From an uncultured Mycoplasmatota bacterium (lineage in GTDB: Bacteria > Bacillota_I > Bacilli_A > RF39 > UBA660): a DNA stretch of 20,737 bases. The DNA is taken from assembly GCA_900551925.1 (NCBI GenBank), contig URXR01000016.1:1-20737 (forward strand), in the 5' to 3' direction. The notes beneath the pieces are model-generated. The model saw only the letters and a list, made by a program, of their open reading frames with translations. It did not search any database and had not been told where the DNA came from. Numbering within the stretch: position 1 is the stretch's first letter; each line of letters starts with the position of its first letter. A program made the position numbers and the translations under genes. This document shows positions 12,907 to 20,656 of the stretch, piece by piece.

Positions 12907-14461
12907 ATAAAAGTTCTATTTCTTCTTCCTCTTCTTCATCAGTTAAATCTACTTTAATATCTTTTCCTTTTTTAGGAGAAATTACATTAATATTTACAGG
13001 TTTTGGAGGGGTTATTTTAATATCTTTTTTAACTATATCTTCTACTTCTTCATCCATTTCTATATATTTATCGGGATTATAGTCTATTTTATCTTTAGAA
13101 TTATTTTCTTTAGAATCTTCAATTTGTTCCATTTCAATCATTTCAATTTCATCATTGTTAGAAATAGGATTTAAATCAGGTTTAGGCTTAGGTTTTTCAG
13201 TTACTGGGGATTCGATAATTTCCATTTCTGGAGTATCATTGTTTAGTTTGTTATCTTCTATATCTTCTTTGTTTGAGTCTATATTCTCTTCTTTAGGTTT
13301 TTCAGTTAGCTCTACAGGTGAAACTTCTTTTAACTCTTGAGTTTCTTCTTGATTATCAATCTTTATGTTTGGTATTTCAGTATTTGCTTTAATGGTTTCT
13401 TCTGGTTTTATAATTTGTTCCTCAGATAAATTAATTGCTATATTTGGCAATGATTCAGGTATTATAGCAGAAGTACTATTTTCTTTAGTGTTTTCTTCAT
13501 TAACTACATTATCTATATTATTTGGTACTTGTTCTGATATACTATTATTAATAGTATTTTCTAAAAGCTGACTAGATTTTTGTTTTGATTTTTTAATTAA
13601 AATACCACAAACGATTAATAATATTATTCCAATTGCTAATAGCACTGAACCGTAAATTAATAATTTTTCAAAACTTTTACTAACAACATTTAATATTAAA
13701 CCATCTAAGAATCCTTCACTTGTTAACATCATATTTAAAAATTTCACCTCCATAAAACCTCCGATTAAAAGGAGTGCTCCTACTATTATTATAGGTATTG
13801 ATATGTTTTTTAATGCCTTTAATTTACTCCATAAACATACTCCAATTAAAATTGTTATTAAAGCTAAGATAAGTAATAATCCTAAAAGTGCTTCACTTGA
13901 AAAGATAATTACTGATAAAAGTCTAATACTATAAACATCATATCCCATATTATTTAATTGATAAATGCTTGGGATAGTAGAATTTACTTTATTGGCTAAG
14001 GAAAGTAGATAAGTATTTAGAACTTTACTTTGATTGTTGGTAAGTTCTATATTATTGTCTACTATTTCTTCATAAATTATTGCTGTTACTTTTTCAGTTG
14101 GAAACATTGGTCTTTGTTCATTAAATAGAACGTAATCTAAGTAATCTGATATATAAGAAGATAAAACTTGATCCATTTCTTCACTGTTTAAAGCTTCATT
14201 TGTAATATCTTTAGAAATTCCTATTTGTAATAGTTCTTCTTGGATCTCTGTCCGTAAAGTTTTATTTGTTCCTTCTTCTTCATTAAATACTTCTTCTGAT
14301 TTACTGTCAAGTATTTCTGTTGCTTCTATGTATGAATTTACACTTTGTTCACTTAATAAATCTCTAGTAAGTAATACTGTCATCAATATAGATAAAACAA
14401 AGCCAAATAAAATCACTAGTATCACTGCAAAGAACTTTCTGAAAAATTTCACTGCTTTCAT
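12905..14461 (-). CDS. Four-TM membrane protein with long acidic disordered tail
   Basis: A 518-residue protein of no family I recognise. Membrane segments are at about 8-31, 180-211, 219-240 and 266-291. Between the first and second is a Glu/Asn-rich domain of about 145 residues, probably outside the cell. From about 295 to the end runs a hydrophilic tail rich in Glu, Asn, Pro, Ile and Asp with several KPEE/TEKPK-like segments, ending in DLTDEEEEEEIELL; by topology it would be cytoplasmic. GGGGAGG lies six bases before the ATG. A TATGATA/TATCATA inverted repeat abuts that site, as at 1579-1598. It follows the M23 peptidase gene in the same direction. An envelope or scaffold role is inferred from the neighbours only. 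Confidence 0.75.
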   Translation of the reverse strand: MKAVKFFRKFFAVILVILFGFVLSILMTVLLTRDLLSEQSVNSYIEATEILDSKSEEVFNEEEGTNKTLRTEIQEELLQIGISKDITNEALNSEEMDQVLSSYISDYLDYVLFNEQRPMFPTEKVTAIIYEEIVDNNIELTNNQSKVLNTYLLSLANKVNSTIPSIYQLNNMGYDVYSIRLLSVIIFSSEALLGLLLILALITILIGVCLWSKLKALKNISIPIIIVGALLLIGGFMEVKFLNMMLTSEGFLDGLILNVVSKSFEKLLIYGSVLLAIGIILLIVCGILIKKSKQKSSQLLENTINNSISEQVPNNIDNVVNEENTKENSTSAIIPESLPNIAINLSEEQIIKPEETIKANTEIPNIKIDNQEETQELKEVSPVELTEKPKEENIDSNKEDIEDNKLNNDTPEMEIIESPVTEKPKPKPDLNPISNNDEIEMIEMEQIEDSKENNSKDKIDYNPDKYIEMDEEVEDIVKKDIKITPPKPVNINVISPKKGKDIKVDLTDEEEEEEIELL

Positions 14462-14473
14462 ATTAGCCTCCCC

Positions 14474-14496
14474 TATGATACTTTGATTTTATCATA
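14474..14496 (-). promoter_or_regulatory. TATGATA...TATCATA inverted repeat, second copy
   Basis: On the minus strand the same 7-bp arms as at 1579-1598, here with a 9-base spacer, end directly before GGGGAGG of the four-TM gene. A lone TATGATA also directly precedes AGGAGG of the M23 gene (near 15501-15507). It may act as a -10 element or as a hairpin at the ribosome site. Confidence 0.35.
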
Positions 14497-14531
14497 ATTT
14501 TTAAAATTTGTATATAAAGTATATAAATTTT

Positions 14532-15494
14532 TTACTTAGGATAGTAAACCTGTTCACCTTCTTCTAAATAGATATAGTAATAATCTGCTTTAGGACTGGT
14601 AAAGCTATTATAGTTTTCTAAGATGTTATCATCTTTATTTGGTGAATTGTCAGAACTTGATTCTGAATTTGAACTGGTTTCATCTGTGGTTTGATCTGTA
14701 TTGGTTGTTTCTTCGATAGTTGTTTCGTTATTATCTTCTGTCTCTTCAGAGGTAGTGCTGTCACTTTCTGTTTCTACTAAATATCTAGTTACAACACTTG
14801 ATAAATAAGCTACCCATTTGTTAGAGGCTATTTTATACCAAGTATAACCATTACTTGTTTTAGTATCTAAGATATTATAATAACCGAAATCTATATATCC
14901 TAAAACATTAGCTTTTAAAGATGGTGAGGTTCGGCAATTTAAGTATTTCCCAGTAATTCTTATTTGACTTTTATTTTGGTTTCTACTAGTAGGACTCCCT
15001 ACTACTTTTTTTACTTTTGAGGTAGAACCAGATGATACTTCTTGATCTTCAAATAAGAAACAGTAGTCTAAGGGGTTTTTAGCATATTTGCTTCGGTCTT
15101 GATATTTATAACTGTATGATGAAGGACATACCCAATATTCAAAATGAAGATGAACTGCGGTTACGTAACCTGTTGCTCCCATATAACCTAAAATTTCTCC
15201 ACGACTTACTTGCTGATTTTGTTTTACTAGAGCTCTATTTTTTAAATGAAGATATCTATTTATAATAGTGTTTTTTCCATCAGTATATTTTAAAACAACA
15301 TAATTTCCTAAATTAGAATCATATCCTTCATAGACTATTTGCCCATCATGGGCTGCATATACTGGTTCTCCTTGATATTTATTCCAACCTAAGTCTACTC
15401 CATAGTGATACGTACTTACTCCGCTTATAGGATCTTGACGCATACCAAAATCATCTGTAACTCCGATAAATTTCAGGGGTAATTTACTATACAT
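14532..15494 (-). CDS. M23-family peptidase with SH3 domain and Ser/Thr/Glu tail
   Basis: A 320-residue probable peptidoglycan endopeptidase. The M23/LytM core spans about 10-150, with zinc ligands H30 and D34 (HYGVDLG) and H117 in VHLHFEYW, plus H115 and H83 (RYLHL); all expected catalytic residues are present. A bacterial SH3-like domain follows at about 178-240 (GKYLNCRTSPSLKANVLGYI, then YTWYKIASNKWVAYLSS). Residues 243-297 are low-complexity Thr/Ser/Glu/Asp, and the end is aromatic (KADYYYIYLEEGEQVYYPK). I see no signal peptide: the protein begins MYSKLPLKFIGVTDDFG and AGGAGG lies six bases before this ATG. That is unusual for a wall hydrolase and recalls phage lysins. Neighbours on both sides are envelope genes. 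Confidence 0.88.
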   Translation of the reverse strand: MYSKLPLKFIGVTDDFGMRQDPISGVSTYHYGVDLGWNKYQGEPVYAAHDGQIVYEGYDSNLGNYVVLKYTDGKNTIINRYLHLKNRALVKQNQQVSRGEILGYMGATGYVTAVHLHFEYWVCPSSYSYKYQDRSKYAKNPLDYCFLFEDQEVSSGSTSKVKKVVGSPTSRNQNKSQIRITGKYLNCRTSPSLKANVLGYIDFGYYNILDTKTSNGYTWYKIASNKWVAYLSSVVTRYLVETESDSTTSEETEDNNETTIEETTNTDQTTDETSSNSESSSDNSPNKDDNILENYNSFTSPKADYYYIYLEEGEQVYYPK

Positions 15495-15524
15495 TTAATG
15501 ACCTCCTTATCATAATATATGAAA

Positions 15525-15564
15525 AAAGAAAAAAAGAACTTAATTTTATTTAATCAAGTTCTTT
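15525..15564 (-). terminator. Terminator of the zinc-ribbon/DUF4352-like gene
   Basis: Read leftward, AAAGAACTTGATT pairs with AATTAAGTTCTTT (13 bp with one G-U, loop of 6) followed by a T-rich tract. It overlaps the stop codon at 15550-15552. Confidence 0.8.
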
Positions 15565-16956
15565 TGTTACATTTTCATCTTTGGAAGTAGTTACAGTTTT
15601 TTTATTTTTTTCTGTTTCATCAGGAACTTTTATACTGACAGAAAATATTTTCTTACTTTTATCTATTACATCATTTCCTTCTTCATCAGTTTTCAAATCA
15701 TAGAAATTTAAACGTAATTTATCATCATTTTTAGGTTGTTCAAAAACCATTGAACCTTTTTTGATTCCTCCGATTACTAAATCACCAGAATAAAGAGCAG
15801 TATCAACATTTATTGAAGTAAATATTCTAGTTTCTTCTTCTCCAGTGCTATTAGACATAGTCCAGTTTTCATAGCTATATCTTATTTTATGATCAGTAGT
15901 ATTCTCGATATAGACTGTTACTATTAAAAATTCATTTCCTTCATCTGGAGATTTATAATTATTGCCTTGTGAAGTTTCGACACTTAAGACTTTATAATTA
16001 ACACCATCATAAGTTATTAAATCTCCCATGGAAAATAGTTTATCAGTAGTAGCTTTTTCTCCCACCACTATGGTGTTTTCATAGTTAGTAAAATGTCTAT
16101 ATCCTAATACTGAGAATAATCCTATTCCTCCGATTAGAATAATAATGGCTACAGCTAGAGAGGTTTTCTTTAAAAGTGATTTATGAGAGGTAAACCAGGT
16201 TTTATCAAAAGATATTTTTTTAGCTATAGCTTTAAAACTTTTAGAAATTATATTTTTAAATTTAGAGCCAATCTTTAAAATTATATTTTTAATAATTTTT
16301 AGAAATGCTAATAATTTGCTTTTAAACCATTTGATAAATTTTACAATATTGTTTTTAATAAATTTTAGAAAAGTTACTAGTTTGTTTTTGAAATTTATTA
16401 AAATTTTTATTATTTTTTTATCTGAGAATTTAGTTGTTGATTTTTCTTTTTTAGATTTTGGTGTTTTTTTGGATTTAGGTTGTAAAACTTTTTTGGTTTT
16501 TTTATTAATTTTATTTTTATCTTTAGTCTTTTTATCACTTTCAATTTTAGGAACTTTTTTAATAATTGTTAATTTAGATTTTAATTTATTTGGTTTTATT
16601 TTGGCTTGTTTTTTTTCTTTTTTTGATTGATTATTTTTTGATTTTTCGGGAATTATTTTTTTAGGTTTCTTAACTATACCTGTTATAGTTTTTTTTCTAT
16701 TATTTTCTTTTTTAGATTTAGTTTCAGGTAATTTATCAATATTATTATTTGATGACTTGATATTTTCTATTTTGGAAATATTTTCAGTTGTTAAATCTTT
16801 TTTTAGTTCAGGTTTAGGTTTAGGGACATTGTTTTTTTTCTGATTATTATTAGAAGAAGTTTTAATAATCTTACATTTTGATACATCTGCCCCGCAATAT
16901 TTACATATTTTTGCTTTATTAACTACATGTTTTTTGCACTTCTTACATACTTTCAT
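15550..16956 (-). CDS. Zinc-ribbon, Lys-rich, single-TM protein with DUF4352-like domain
   Basis: About 468 residues. An N-terminal zinc ribbon has C4, C7, C18 and C21 (CKKC...CKYCG). Residues 30-180 are a very Lys/Asn-rich disordered stretch. Amphipathic Lys/Phe/Ile repeats (FLKFIKNNIVKFIKWFKSKL and similar) follow to about 255. One membrane segment lies near 268-288. The extracellular part is a DUF4352-like beta domain (SMGDLITYDGVNYKVLSVE, EFLIVTVYIENTTDHKIRYS, KGSMVFEQP). The start chosen is the ATG at 16954-16956, preceded by AAGGAAGGG. An ATG at 16990-16992 would add 12 residues but lies only a few bases after the -10 and has no ribosome site. Function unknown; it resembles the modular zinc-ribbon/TM/sensor proteins of Bacillota. 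Confidence 0.8.
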   Translation of the reverse strand: MKVCKKCKKHVVNKAKICKYCGADVSKCKIIKTSSNNNQKKNNVPKPKPELKKDLTTENISKIENIKSSNNNIDKLPETKSKKENNRKKTITGIVKKPKKIIPEKSKNNQSKKEKKQAKIKPNKLKSKLTIIKKVPKIESDKKTKDKNKINKKTKKVLQPKSKKTPKSKKEKSTTKFSDKKIIKILINFKNKLVTFLKFIKNNIVKFIKWFKSKLLAFLKIIKNIILKIGSKFKNIISKSFKAIAKKISFDKTWFTSHKSLLKKTSLAVAIIILIGGIGLFSVLGYRHFTNYENTIVVGEKATTDKLFSMGDLITYDGVNYKVLSVETSQGNNYKSPDEGNEFLIVTVYIENTTDHKIRYSYENWTMSNSTGEEETRIFTSINVDTALYSGDLVIGGIKKGSMVFEQPKNDDKLRLNFYDLKTDEEGNDVIDKSKKIFSVSIKVPDETEKNKKTVTTSKDENVTKELD

Positions 16957-17003
16957 GTTAACATCCCTTCCTTTAATTGTCCTTTTTCCCATTAGATAGC
17001 AAG

Positions 17004-17032
17004 ATTATACCATAAAAATGTGATTTATACAA
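17004..17032 (-). promoter_or_regulatory. Promoter of the zinc-ribbon protein gene, TTGTAT-17-TATAAT
   Basis: On the minus strand -35 TTGTAT (17027-17032) and a perfect -10 TATAAT (17004-17009) are 17 bases apart. Transcription would begin near 16997, which argues against the ATG at 16990-16992. Confidence 0.65.
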
Positions 17033-17069
17033 TAAATAATATGAATAATTTAGATAAAAAATGTGATTT

Positions 17070-17104
17070 TAAAAAAACTAGTATTGCTTAGTAATACCAG
17101 TTTT
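17070..17104 (-). terminator. Terminator of the L,D-transpeptidase gene
   Basis: Read leftward, AAAACTGGTATT pairs with AATACTAGTTTT (12 bp with one G-U pair, loop of 7) followed by T residues. It overlaps the stop codon. Confidence 0.85.
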
Positions 17105-18299
17105 AATAGATTAAGACTAAAGTTCCTATCGAAACACTGTTAAATAATTGTCTAGCTTTGTTATATGGCATATTAACACAGCCATGGGAACCTTTAGTTT
17201 CATAGACATCACCACCAAACTCACTAAGCCAGGTGGCATCATGAAGCCCAGATTGAGATGCATAATCAAAAAGCATCCAATAATCTACCCAACATCTATA
17301 ATCTGCTCCCACTAGGTAGGTGCCTGCTACTTTATCACTGATTCGGAATTTACCAGTTAAAGTATCCCATACTCCTTTTCTACCACTTACAATATCTGTT
17401 GATAGGGATAACTTTCCATTTTTATAATACCACAATTTTTGTTCTTTTATTGATATAAAAATATAATTATCTTCGTCAATATCACTTTGGTCTCCGACTT
17501 GGATAAATCTTTCAACTGCTGTGAAGTTTCCTGATGAATCAGAAATATTATAAGTTAATTTATAGACACCGGCCTTTTTGGTATTTACAGTTCCGCTTAC
17601 GTAAACTTTACTTGTCAAATCTCCTTCGTAATTGTCATAGGCTGTAAAACCAGGTTCTTTATAAGTACCATTTAATTTTATAACTATACGACTTTTGCCT
17701 TTTAAAGTAATGGTTGGCTTCTTATTGTCAACTACTTTTACTACTCTTATTTTAGTAATTTTATTAGATGATGAATCTGTTACTGTATAGTAAAGTTTAT
17801 AAGTTCCTAGTTTTTTAGTATTGACAGTTCCTGTTCTTTTAACTTTATCTGTTAAATTGCCATCATAATTATCTGTAGCAACATATCCTGGTTCTTTATA
17901 AGCTTTTCCATAGCTTATTTTGTAAGGGGCTGAACCTTTTAATTTTAAAGTTGGCTTTTCACCATCTCTTACTTTGACAAGACGGGTTATTTCTTGTTTT
18001 TTATAGCCTTTAGTATTAGTGATAATATAAGTTAAAGTATAATCTCCTACTTTGGTTGTATCTACTTTTCCTTCTACTTTAACATTGGATGAAACATCGG
18101 TTGCTCCTAGAAGGGCTACTACGCCAGGATCTTCATACTTTTCATTTAAAGAGATTGTCATTTCTTTGTTACCCTTTAAAGATATTTCTGGCTCTACTAG
18201 ATAAGAATATGAAAAATAGCCAATAAAGCATAGTATTGAAGCTATAAATACAATCAATAAACAAATTTTTTCTAATTTACTAAATCTTTTATTTTTCAT
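17103..18299 (-). CDS. L,D-transpeptidase (YkuD) with three Ig-like (DUF5011-type) repeats
   Basis: A 398-residue membrane-anchored cell-wall enzyme. A signal anchor lies at about 12-34. Three tandem beta domains follow at about 38-112, 115-190 and 193-267, each with the pattern LKG...YKEPG..A.DN..G.LT.KV...G.V.T.K.G.Y.L.Y....S. The YkuD catalytic domain is at about 278-398 (YIFISIKEQKLWYYKNGKL), with the active site SHGCVNMP (371-378, nucleophile C374) and the upstream conserved GLHDATW. YkuD enzymes make 3-3 cross-links or attach proteins to peptidoglycan; here the repeats would hold the catalytic domain away from the membrane. Only a weak ribosome site (GAGTGAT) is visible. It is one of several envelope genes on this strand. 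Confidence 0.93.
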   Translation of the reverse strand: MKNKRFSKLEKICLLIVFIASILCFIGYFSYSYLVEPEISLKGNKEMTISLNEKYEDPGVVALLGATDVSSNVKVEGKVDTTKVGDYTLTYIITNTKGYKKQEITRLVKVRDGEKPTLKLKGSAPYKISYGKAYKEPGYVATDNYDGNLTDKVKRTGTVNTKKLGTYKLYYTVTDSSSNKITKIRVVKVVDNKKPTITLKGKSRIVIKLNGTYKEPGFTAYDNYEGDLTSKVYVSGTVNTKKAGVYKLTYNISDSSGNFTAVERFIQVGDQSDIDEDNYIFISIKEQKLWYYKNGKLSLSTDIVSGRKGVWDTLTGKFRISDKVAGTYLVGADYRCWVDYWMLFDYASQSGLHDATWLSEFGGDVYETKGSHGCVNMPYNKARQLFNSVSIGTLVLIY

Positions 18300-18389
18300 A
18301 TTATCACTCTATCAACAGTATAACATTAAAATTTGAAAAGCTAAAGTGTTGTTTAGTTGTTGACGAAAAGTTGACAGTTATTATTACTC

Positions 18390-18410
18390 TTTGCGTTTCC
18401 TATACGCAAA
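18390..18410. repeat. Perfect inverted repeat TTTGCGT-7-ACGCAAA
   Basis: Seven-base perfect arms with a 7-base spacer, just after a candidate plus-strand -10. It could be an operator or the first hairpin of a leader RNA. Confidence 0.5.
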
Positions 18411-18524
18411 TTGTATTATTTTTTCTTATTTTCATTGAGAAAATATAAATATTGATGTATTCTTATATTAAGAAATGGTTATTTTGTCTATTTTTGGCTA
18501 AAGTTATAATTAAATTATTATGTT

Positions 18525-18552
18525 AAAGAACTCGCTAGTACAGGAGTTTTTT
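18525..18552 (+). terminator. Terminator-like hairpin in the leader of the FxLYD-like gene
   Basis: AAAGAACTC pairs with GAGTTTTTT (9 bp with one G-U, loop of 10). The T run forms part of the stem, so it is a modest terminator. It ends 27 bases before the start codon. It may stop transcripts from the upstream promoter near 18360; whether it attenuates the gene is unknown. Confidence 0.4.
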
Positions 18553-18579
18553 AGATATATAAAGAAAGGAGTATAAGAT

Positions 18580-19029
18580 ATGGAAAAAGAACAAAAGAAA
18601 AAAAAGTTACCTATATGGGCTATTATTTTAATAGTGATAGCTGTAATATTTATTTTAGGGTCACTAGTAGGAGGTGATGATGAAACTTCTACTACAAATG
18701 ATGATGCAAACAAGTCATCAAATGATGTAACAGATGTTGAAACCAGTTCTGATAATGATTTAGTGCTTGAAGATGGATATACAGCTAAATTAGATGAATA
18801 TGGGGTCACTTATAATGTAGAAGGTTATGTTACTAATAATAGTGATAAAGACTATACCTACGTTCAAATTGAATTTACAGCATATGACAGTGAAGGAAAT
18901 ACTCTTGGAACGTGTCTAGATAATAATTCTGGACTTGAAAAAGGTGGCCGTTGGAAATTTAATGCATCTTGTATTGAAAATGTTGACAGTATCAAAAGCG
19001 TTAAATTAAAAGAGTTATCTGGATATTAA
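18580..19029 (+). CDS. Single-TM protein with FxLYD-like extracellular domain
   Basis: 149 residues. A Lys-rich start (MEKEQKKKKLP), one membrane segment at about 11-31, an acidic Ser/Thr/Asp linker (32-62), then a compact beta domain. The domain matches the FxLYD pattern: YNVEGYVTNNSDKDYTYVQIEFTAYD, then EGNTLGTCLDN, then LEKGGRWKFNASC with two Cys at about 110 and 130, then SIKSVKLKELSGY. Topology puts the domain outside the cell. AAGGAG lies eight bases before the ATG. It is a single-gene unit ended by the terminator at 19041-19067. Function unknown; such domains occur in many small surface proteins of Bacillota. Confidence 0.82.
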   Translation: MEKEQKKKKLPIWAIILIVIAVIFILGSLVGGDDETSTTNDDANKSSNDVTDVETSSDNDLVLEDGYTAKLDEYGVTYNVEGYVTNNSDKDYTYVQIEFTAYDSEGNTLGTCLDNNSGLEKGGRWKFNASCIENVDSIKSVKLKELSGY

Positions 19030-19040
19030 AATATTACAAA

Positions 19041-19067
19041 AAAAACCTGAATTTTCAGGTTTTTTTA
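19041..19067. terminator. Bidirectional terminator between the FxLYD-like gene and tRNA-Ser
   Basis: AAACCTG pairs with CAGGTTT around AATTTT, with an A run before and a T run after. Each strand thus reads a hairpin followed by T. It serves the rightward gene and the leftward tRNA. Confidence 0.85.
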
Positions 19068-19076
19068 TTTTTATAA

Positions 19077-19167
19077 TGGCGGAGTAGGAGGGATTTGAAC
19101 CCTCGCGCCAGTTACCCGACCTACACCCTTAGCAGGGGCGCCTCTTCAGCCTCTTGAGTACTACTCC
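19077..19167 (-). tRNA. tRNA-Ser(GCU)
   Basis: The minus strand folds into a 91-base type II tRNA with encoded CCA. The acceptor stem is GGAGTAG/CTACTCC with discriminator G. The D arm is GGCTGAAGAGG. The anticodon stem CGCCC/GGGTG encloses the loop CTGCTAA, giving anticodon GCT, which reads AGC/AGU serine codons. There is a long variable arm typical of Ser, and the T arm is GAGGG-TTCAAAT-CCCTC. Confidence 0.96.
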
Positions 19168-19194
19168 GAAAAGCATTATTAACAATGCATTTTT

Positions 19195-19223
19195 ATTATA
19201 AATTATATATTGAAATATTTCAA
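19195..19223 (-). promoter_or_regulatory. Promoter of tRNA-Ser, TTGAAA-17-TATAAT
   Basis: On the minus strand -35 TTGAAA (19218-19223) and -10 TATAAT (19195-19200) are 17 bases apart, about 28 bases before the mature 5' end. A small hairpin GCATT/AATGC lies in the leader that would be removed by processing. Confidence 0.6.
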
Positions 19224-19233
19224 GACTATTTTT

Positions 19234-20067
19234 CTATTTTTGTAAATAATATGCTTCGATTATATTGTTTATAAGCATGATTACAGTAAGTGGTCCTACT
19301 CCTCCAGGTACTGGTGTAATATATTTACATTTTGGTAACAACTCATTAAAATTACAATCACCATATAATTTGTTTTGATAACGATTTATGCCAACGTCAA
19401 TTACAATGGCATCATCTTTGACATAATCTTTTGTTATTAATTCTTTTTGTCCTACAGCAACAATTAATGCATCAGCTTTTTTAGTTTTTTCTGGTAAGTT
19501 TTTAGTTTTAGAATGGCAAACTGTTACAGTACAATTTTTATTTAAAAGAAGGGCTATTAAAGGTAGACCTACTAATTTACTACGTCCTACTATAGTGACA
19601 TTTAAACCTTGAAGATCAATATTTAAATATTCTAGCATTTTTATAATTCCTAAAGCTGTACAAGGTACTAAAGCTTTATTACCTGTAAATAGTTTACCCA
19701 TGTTTTGACTTGTTAAACCATCAACATCTTTTAATGGTGAAATTTTTTCTATTATCTTAGTTTCATCTATTTCTGGTGGTAAAGGCAATTGGACTAAAAT
19801 ACCTGTTACTGTTTTATCATTATTTAAATTATCTATTTCTTGGATTAAGTCTTGCTCTGTTATTTCTAAAAACTTTTTATGTTCACATAAAATACCTAAC
19901 TCTTCACATAATTTTTTCTTATTTTTTATATAAATATTGCTAGCCGGATCATCTCCAACTTGAATTACTACTAGTTTTAAAGACTCTGATATTTTGTTTA
20001 TCTTATCTTGAAGTTCTTGTTTTAAAGCTTCTCTTATCTCTTTACCATTAATTATTTTATTCATCAT
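19234..20067 (-). CDS. folD: Bifunctional methylenetetrahydrofolate dehydrogenase/cyclohydrolase FolD
   Basis: A 277-residue cytosolic enzyme of one-carbon metabolism that interconverts 5,10-methylene-, methenyl- and 10-formyl-tetrahydrofolate. Family motifs in order: VGDDPASNIYIKNKKK with Y46 and catalytic K50, GILVQLPLP, SPLKDVDGL, VPCTALGII, the nucleotide-binding VTIVGRSKLVGLPLIALL, AVGQ, VIDVGIN and PVPGGVGPLTV. Length is normal and no key residue is missing. The first of two adjacent ATG codons (20065-20067) is chosen; AAAGGA lies seven bases upstream. It starts 14 bases after the stop of the tail-anchored protein gene, so the two are probably cotranscribed. Confidence 0.97.
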   Translation of the reverse strand: MMNKIINGKEIREALKQELQDKINKISESLKLVVIQVGDDPASNIYIKNKKKLCEELGILCEHKKFLEITEQDLIQEIDNLNNDKTVTGILVQLPLPPEIDETKIIEKISPLKDVDGLTSQNMGKLFTGNKALVPCTALGIIKMLEYLNIDLQGLNVTIVGRSKLVGLPLIALLLNKNCTVTVCHSKTKNLPEKTKKADALIVAVGQKELITKDYVKDDAIVIDVGINRYQNKLYGDCNFNELLPKCKYITPVPGGVGPLTVIMLINNIIEAYYLQK

Positions 20068-20081
20068 TAATCAGTCCTTTC

Positions 20082-20609
20082 TTAGTAGAAAAATAAAAGT
20101 AAAAGTATTATGATTAGAGTTATAATAACTGATATTAATAATATTTTAAATATAGTTTTTAGATTTTTATCAGTTGTAGTTTTTGGTTTTTCTTTATCTA
20201 TAGGTTTTAAATCTTTTGAATTTTCTTGAGGGGTTGGTTTAGCAATATTTTCTGGTTTCTTTTCTTTTTTAGGTTTATTTAATTCTTTTTCTAAAGTATC
20301 AATTATATCTTTTAGTTCTTTAGTATTAGCTTCTTGCTTTTGTTTTTCTAGAAGTTTTCTTTTTTCTTCTGCTTCGTTTATTTCTTTTTGTTTTACACTT
20401 TTTAAATCATCTAAAATATTAAAGAATTTTTCTTTTATTTCGTTAGGGTATCTATTTATTCCTCTTATTTTAGATAATATGTTTATCATTTGATCAATAT
20501 TATAATTTTTAGTAGTTAGTTCTTCAATTATTTTATAGGTTGATTTTTGAGGATTAAAATTTGCTTGAATTCGCTTTAATTCTTTTTTTATAGTATCTAA
20601 GTTTTTCAC
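20082..20609 (-). CDS. Tail-anchored coiled-coil protein of unknown function
   Basis: About 175 residues, charged and helical. The N-terminal 75 residues form a mixed helical segment. Residues about 75-115 are a heptad-like coiled coil (KQKEINEAEEKRKLLEKQKQ). A Lys/Pro/Glu-rich linker follows, and the end is a single hydrophobic segment LKTIFKILLISVIITLIIILLLLFFY. With no signal peptide this suggests C-terminal tail anchoring with the body in the cytoplasm. The GTG at 20607-20609, eight bases after AGAGG, is the best start; the upstream GTG at 20616-20618 overlaps that ribosome site. The promoter at 20629-20656 drives this gene and probably folD. I do not recognise a family. Confidence 0.72.
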   Translation of the reverse strand: MKNLDTIKKELKRIQANFNPQKSTYKIIEELTTKNYNIDQMINILSKIRGINRYPNEIKEKFFNILDDLKSVKQKEINEAEEKRKLLEKQKQEANTKELKDIIDTLEKELNKPKKEKKPENIAKPTPQENSKDLKPIDKEKPKTTTDKNLKTIFKILLISVIITLIIILLLLFFY

Positions 20610-20628
20610 ATTTTTCACCTCTTTTATA

Positions 20629-20656
20629 AGTATACCATTTATATTAATAAAATCAA
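20629..20656 (-). promoter_or_regulatory. Promoter for the coiled-coil protein-folD unit, TTGATT-16-TATACT
   Basis: On the minus strand -35 TTGATT (20651-20656) and -10 TATACT (20629-20634) are 16 bases apart and just upstream of the AGAGG ribosome site. Confidence 0.55.

Larger units (their letters stand above)
18300..18579. promoter_or_regulatory. 280-base divergent intergenic region with two hairpins and candidate promoters
   Basis: This gap separates the L,D-transpeptidase and FxLYD-like genes. On the plus strand I see TTGACG-16-TATTAC (18360-18387), then a perfect 7-bp inverted repeat (TTTGCGT/ACGCAAA, 18390-18410). Further on are TTGTCT-15-TATAAT (18484-18510) and TTGGCT-16-TATTAT (18494-18521), then a terminator-like hairpin (18525-18552). 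No known riboswitch or T-box is recognised. It could hold a short leader or small RNA. Confidence 0.4.

Noticed and set aside
16316..16630. Hydrophobic plus-strand frame opposite the Lys-rich gene
   Set aside because: A Phe/Leu-rich product is what the complement of Lys/Asn codons gives.
18510..18809. 99-codon minus-strand frame opposite the FxLYD-like gene
   Set aside because: It is antisense to a gene with clear domain, ribosome site and terminator.
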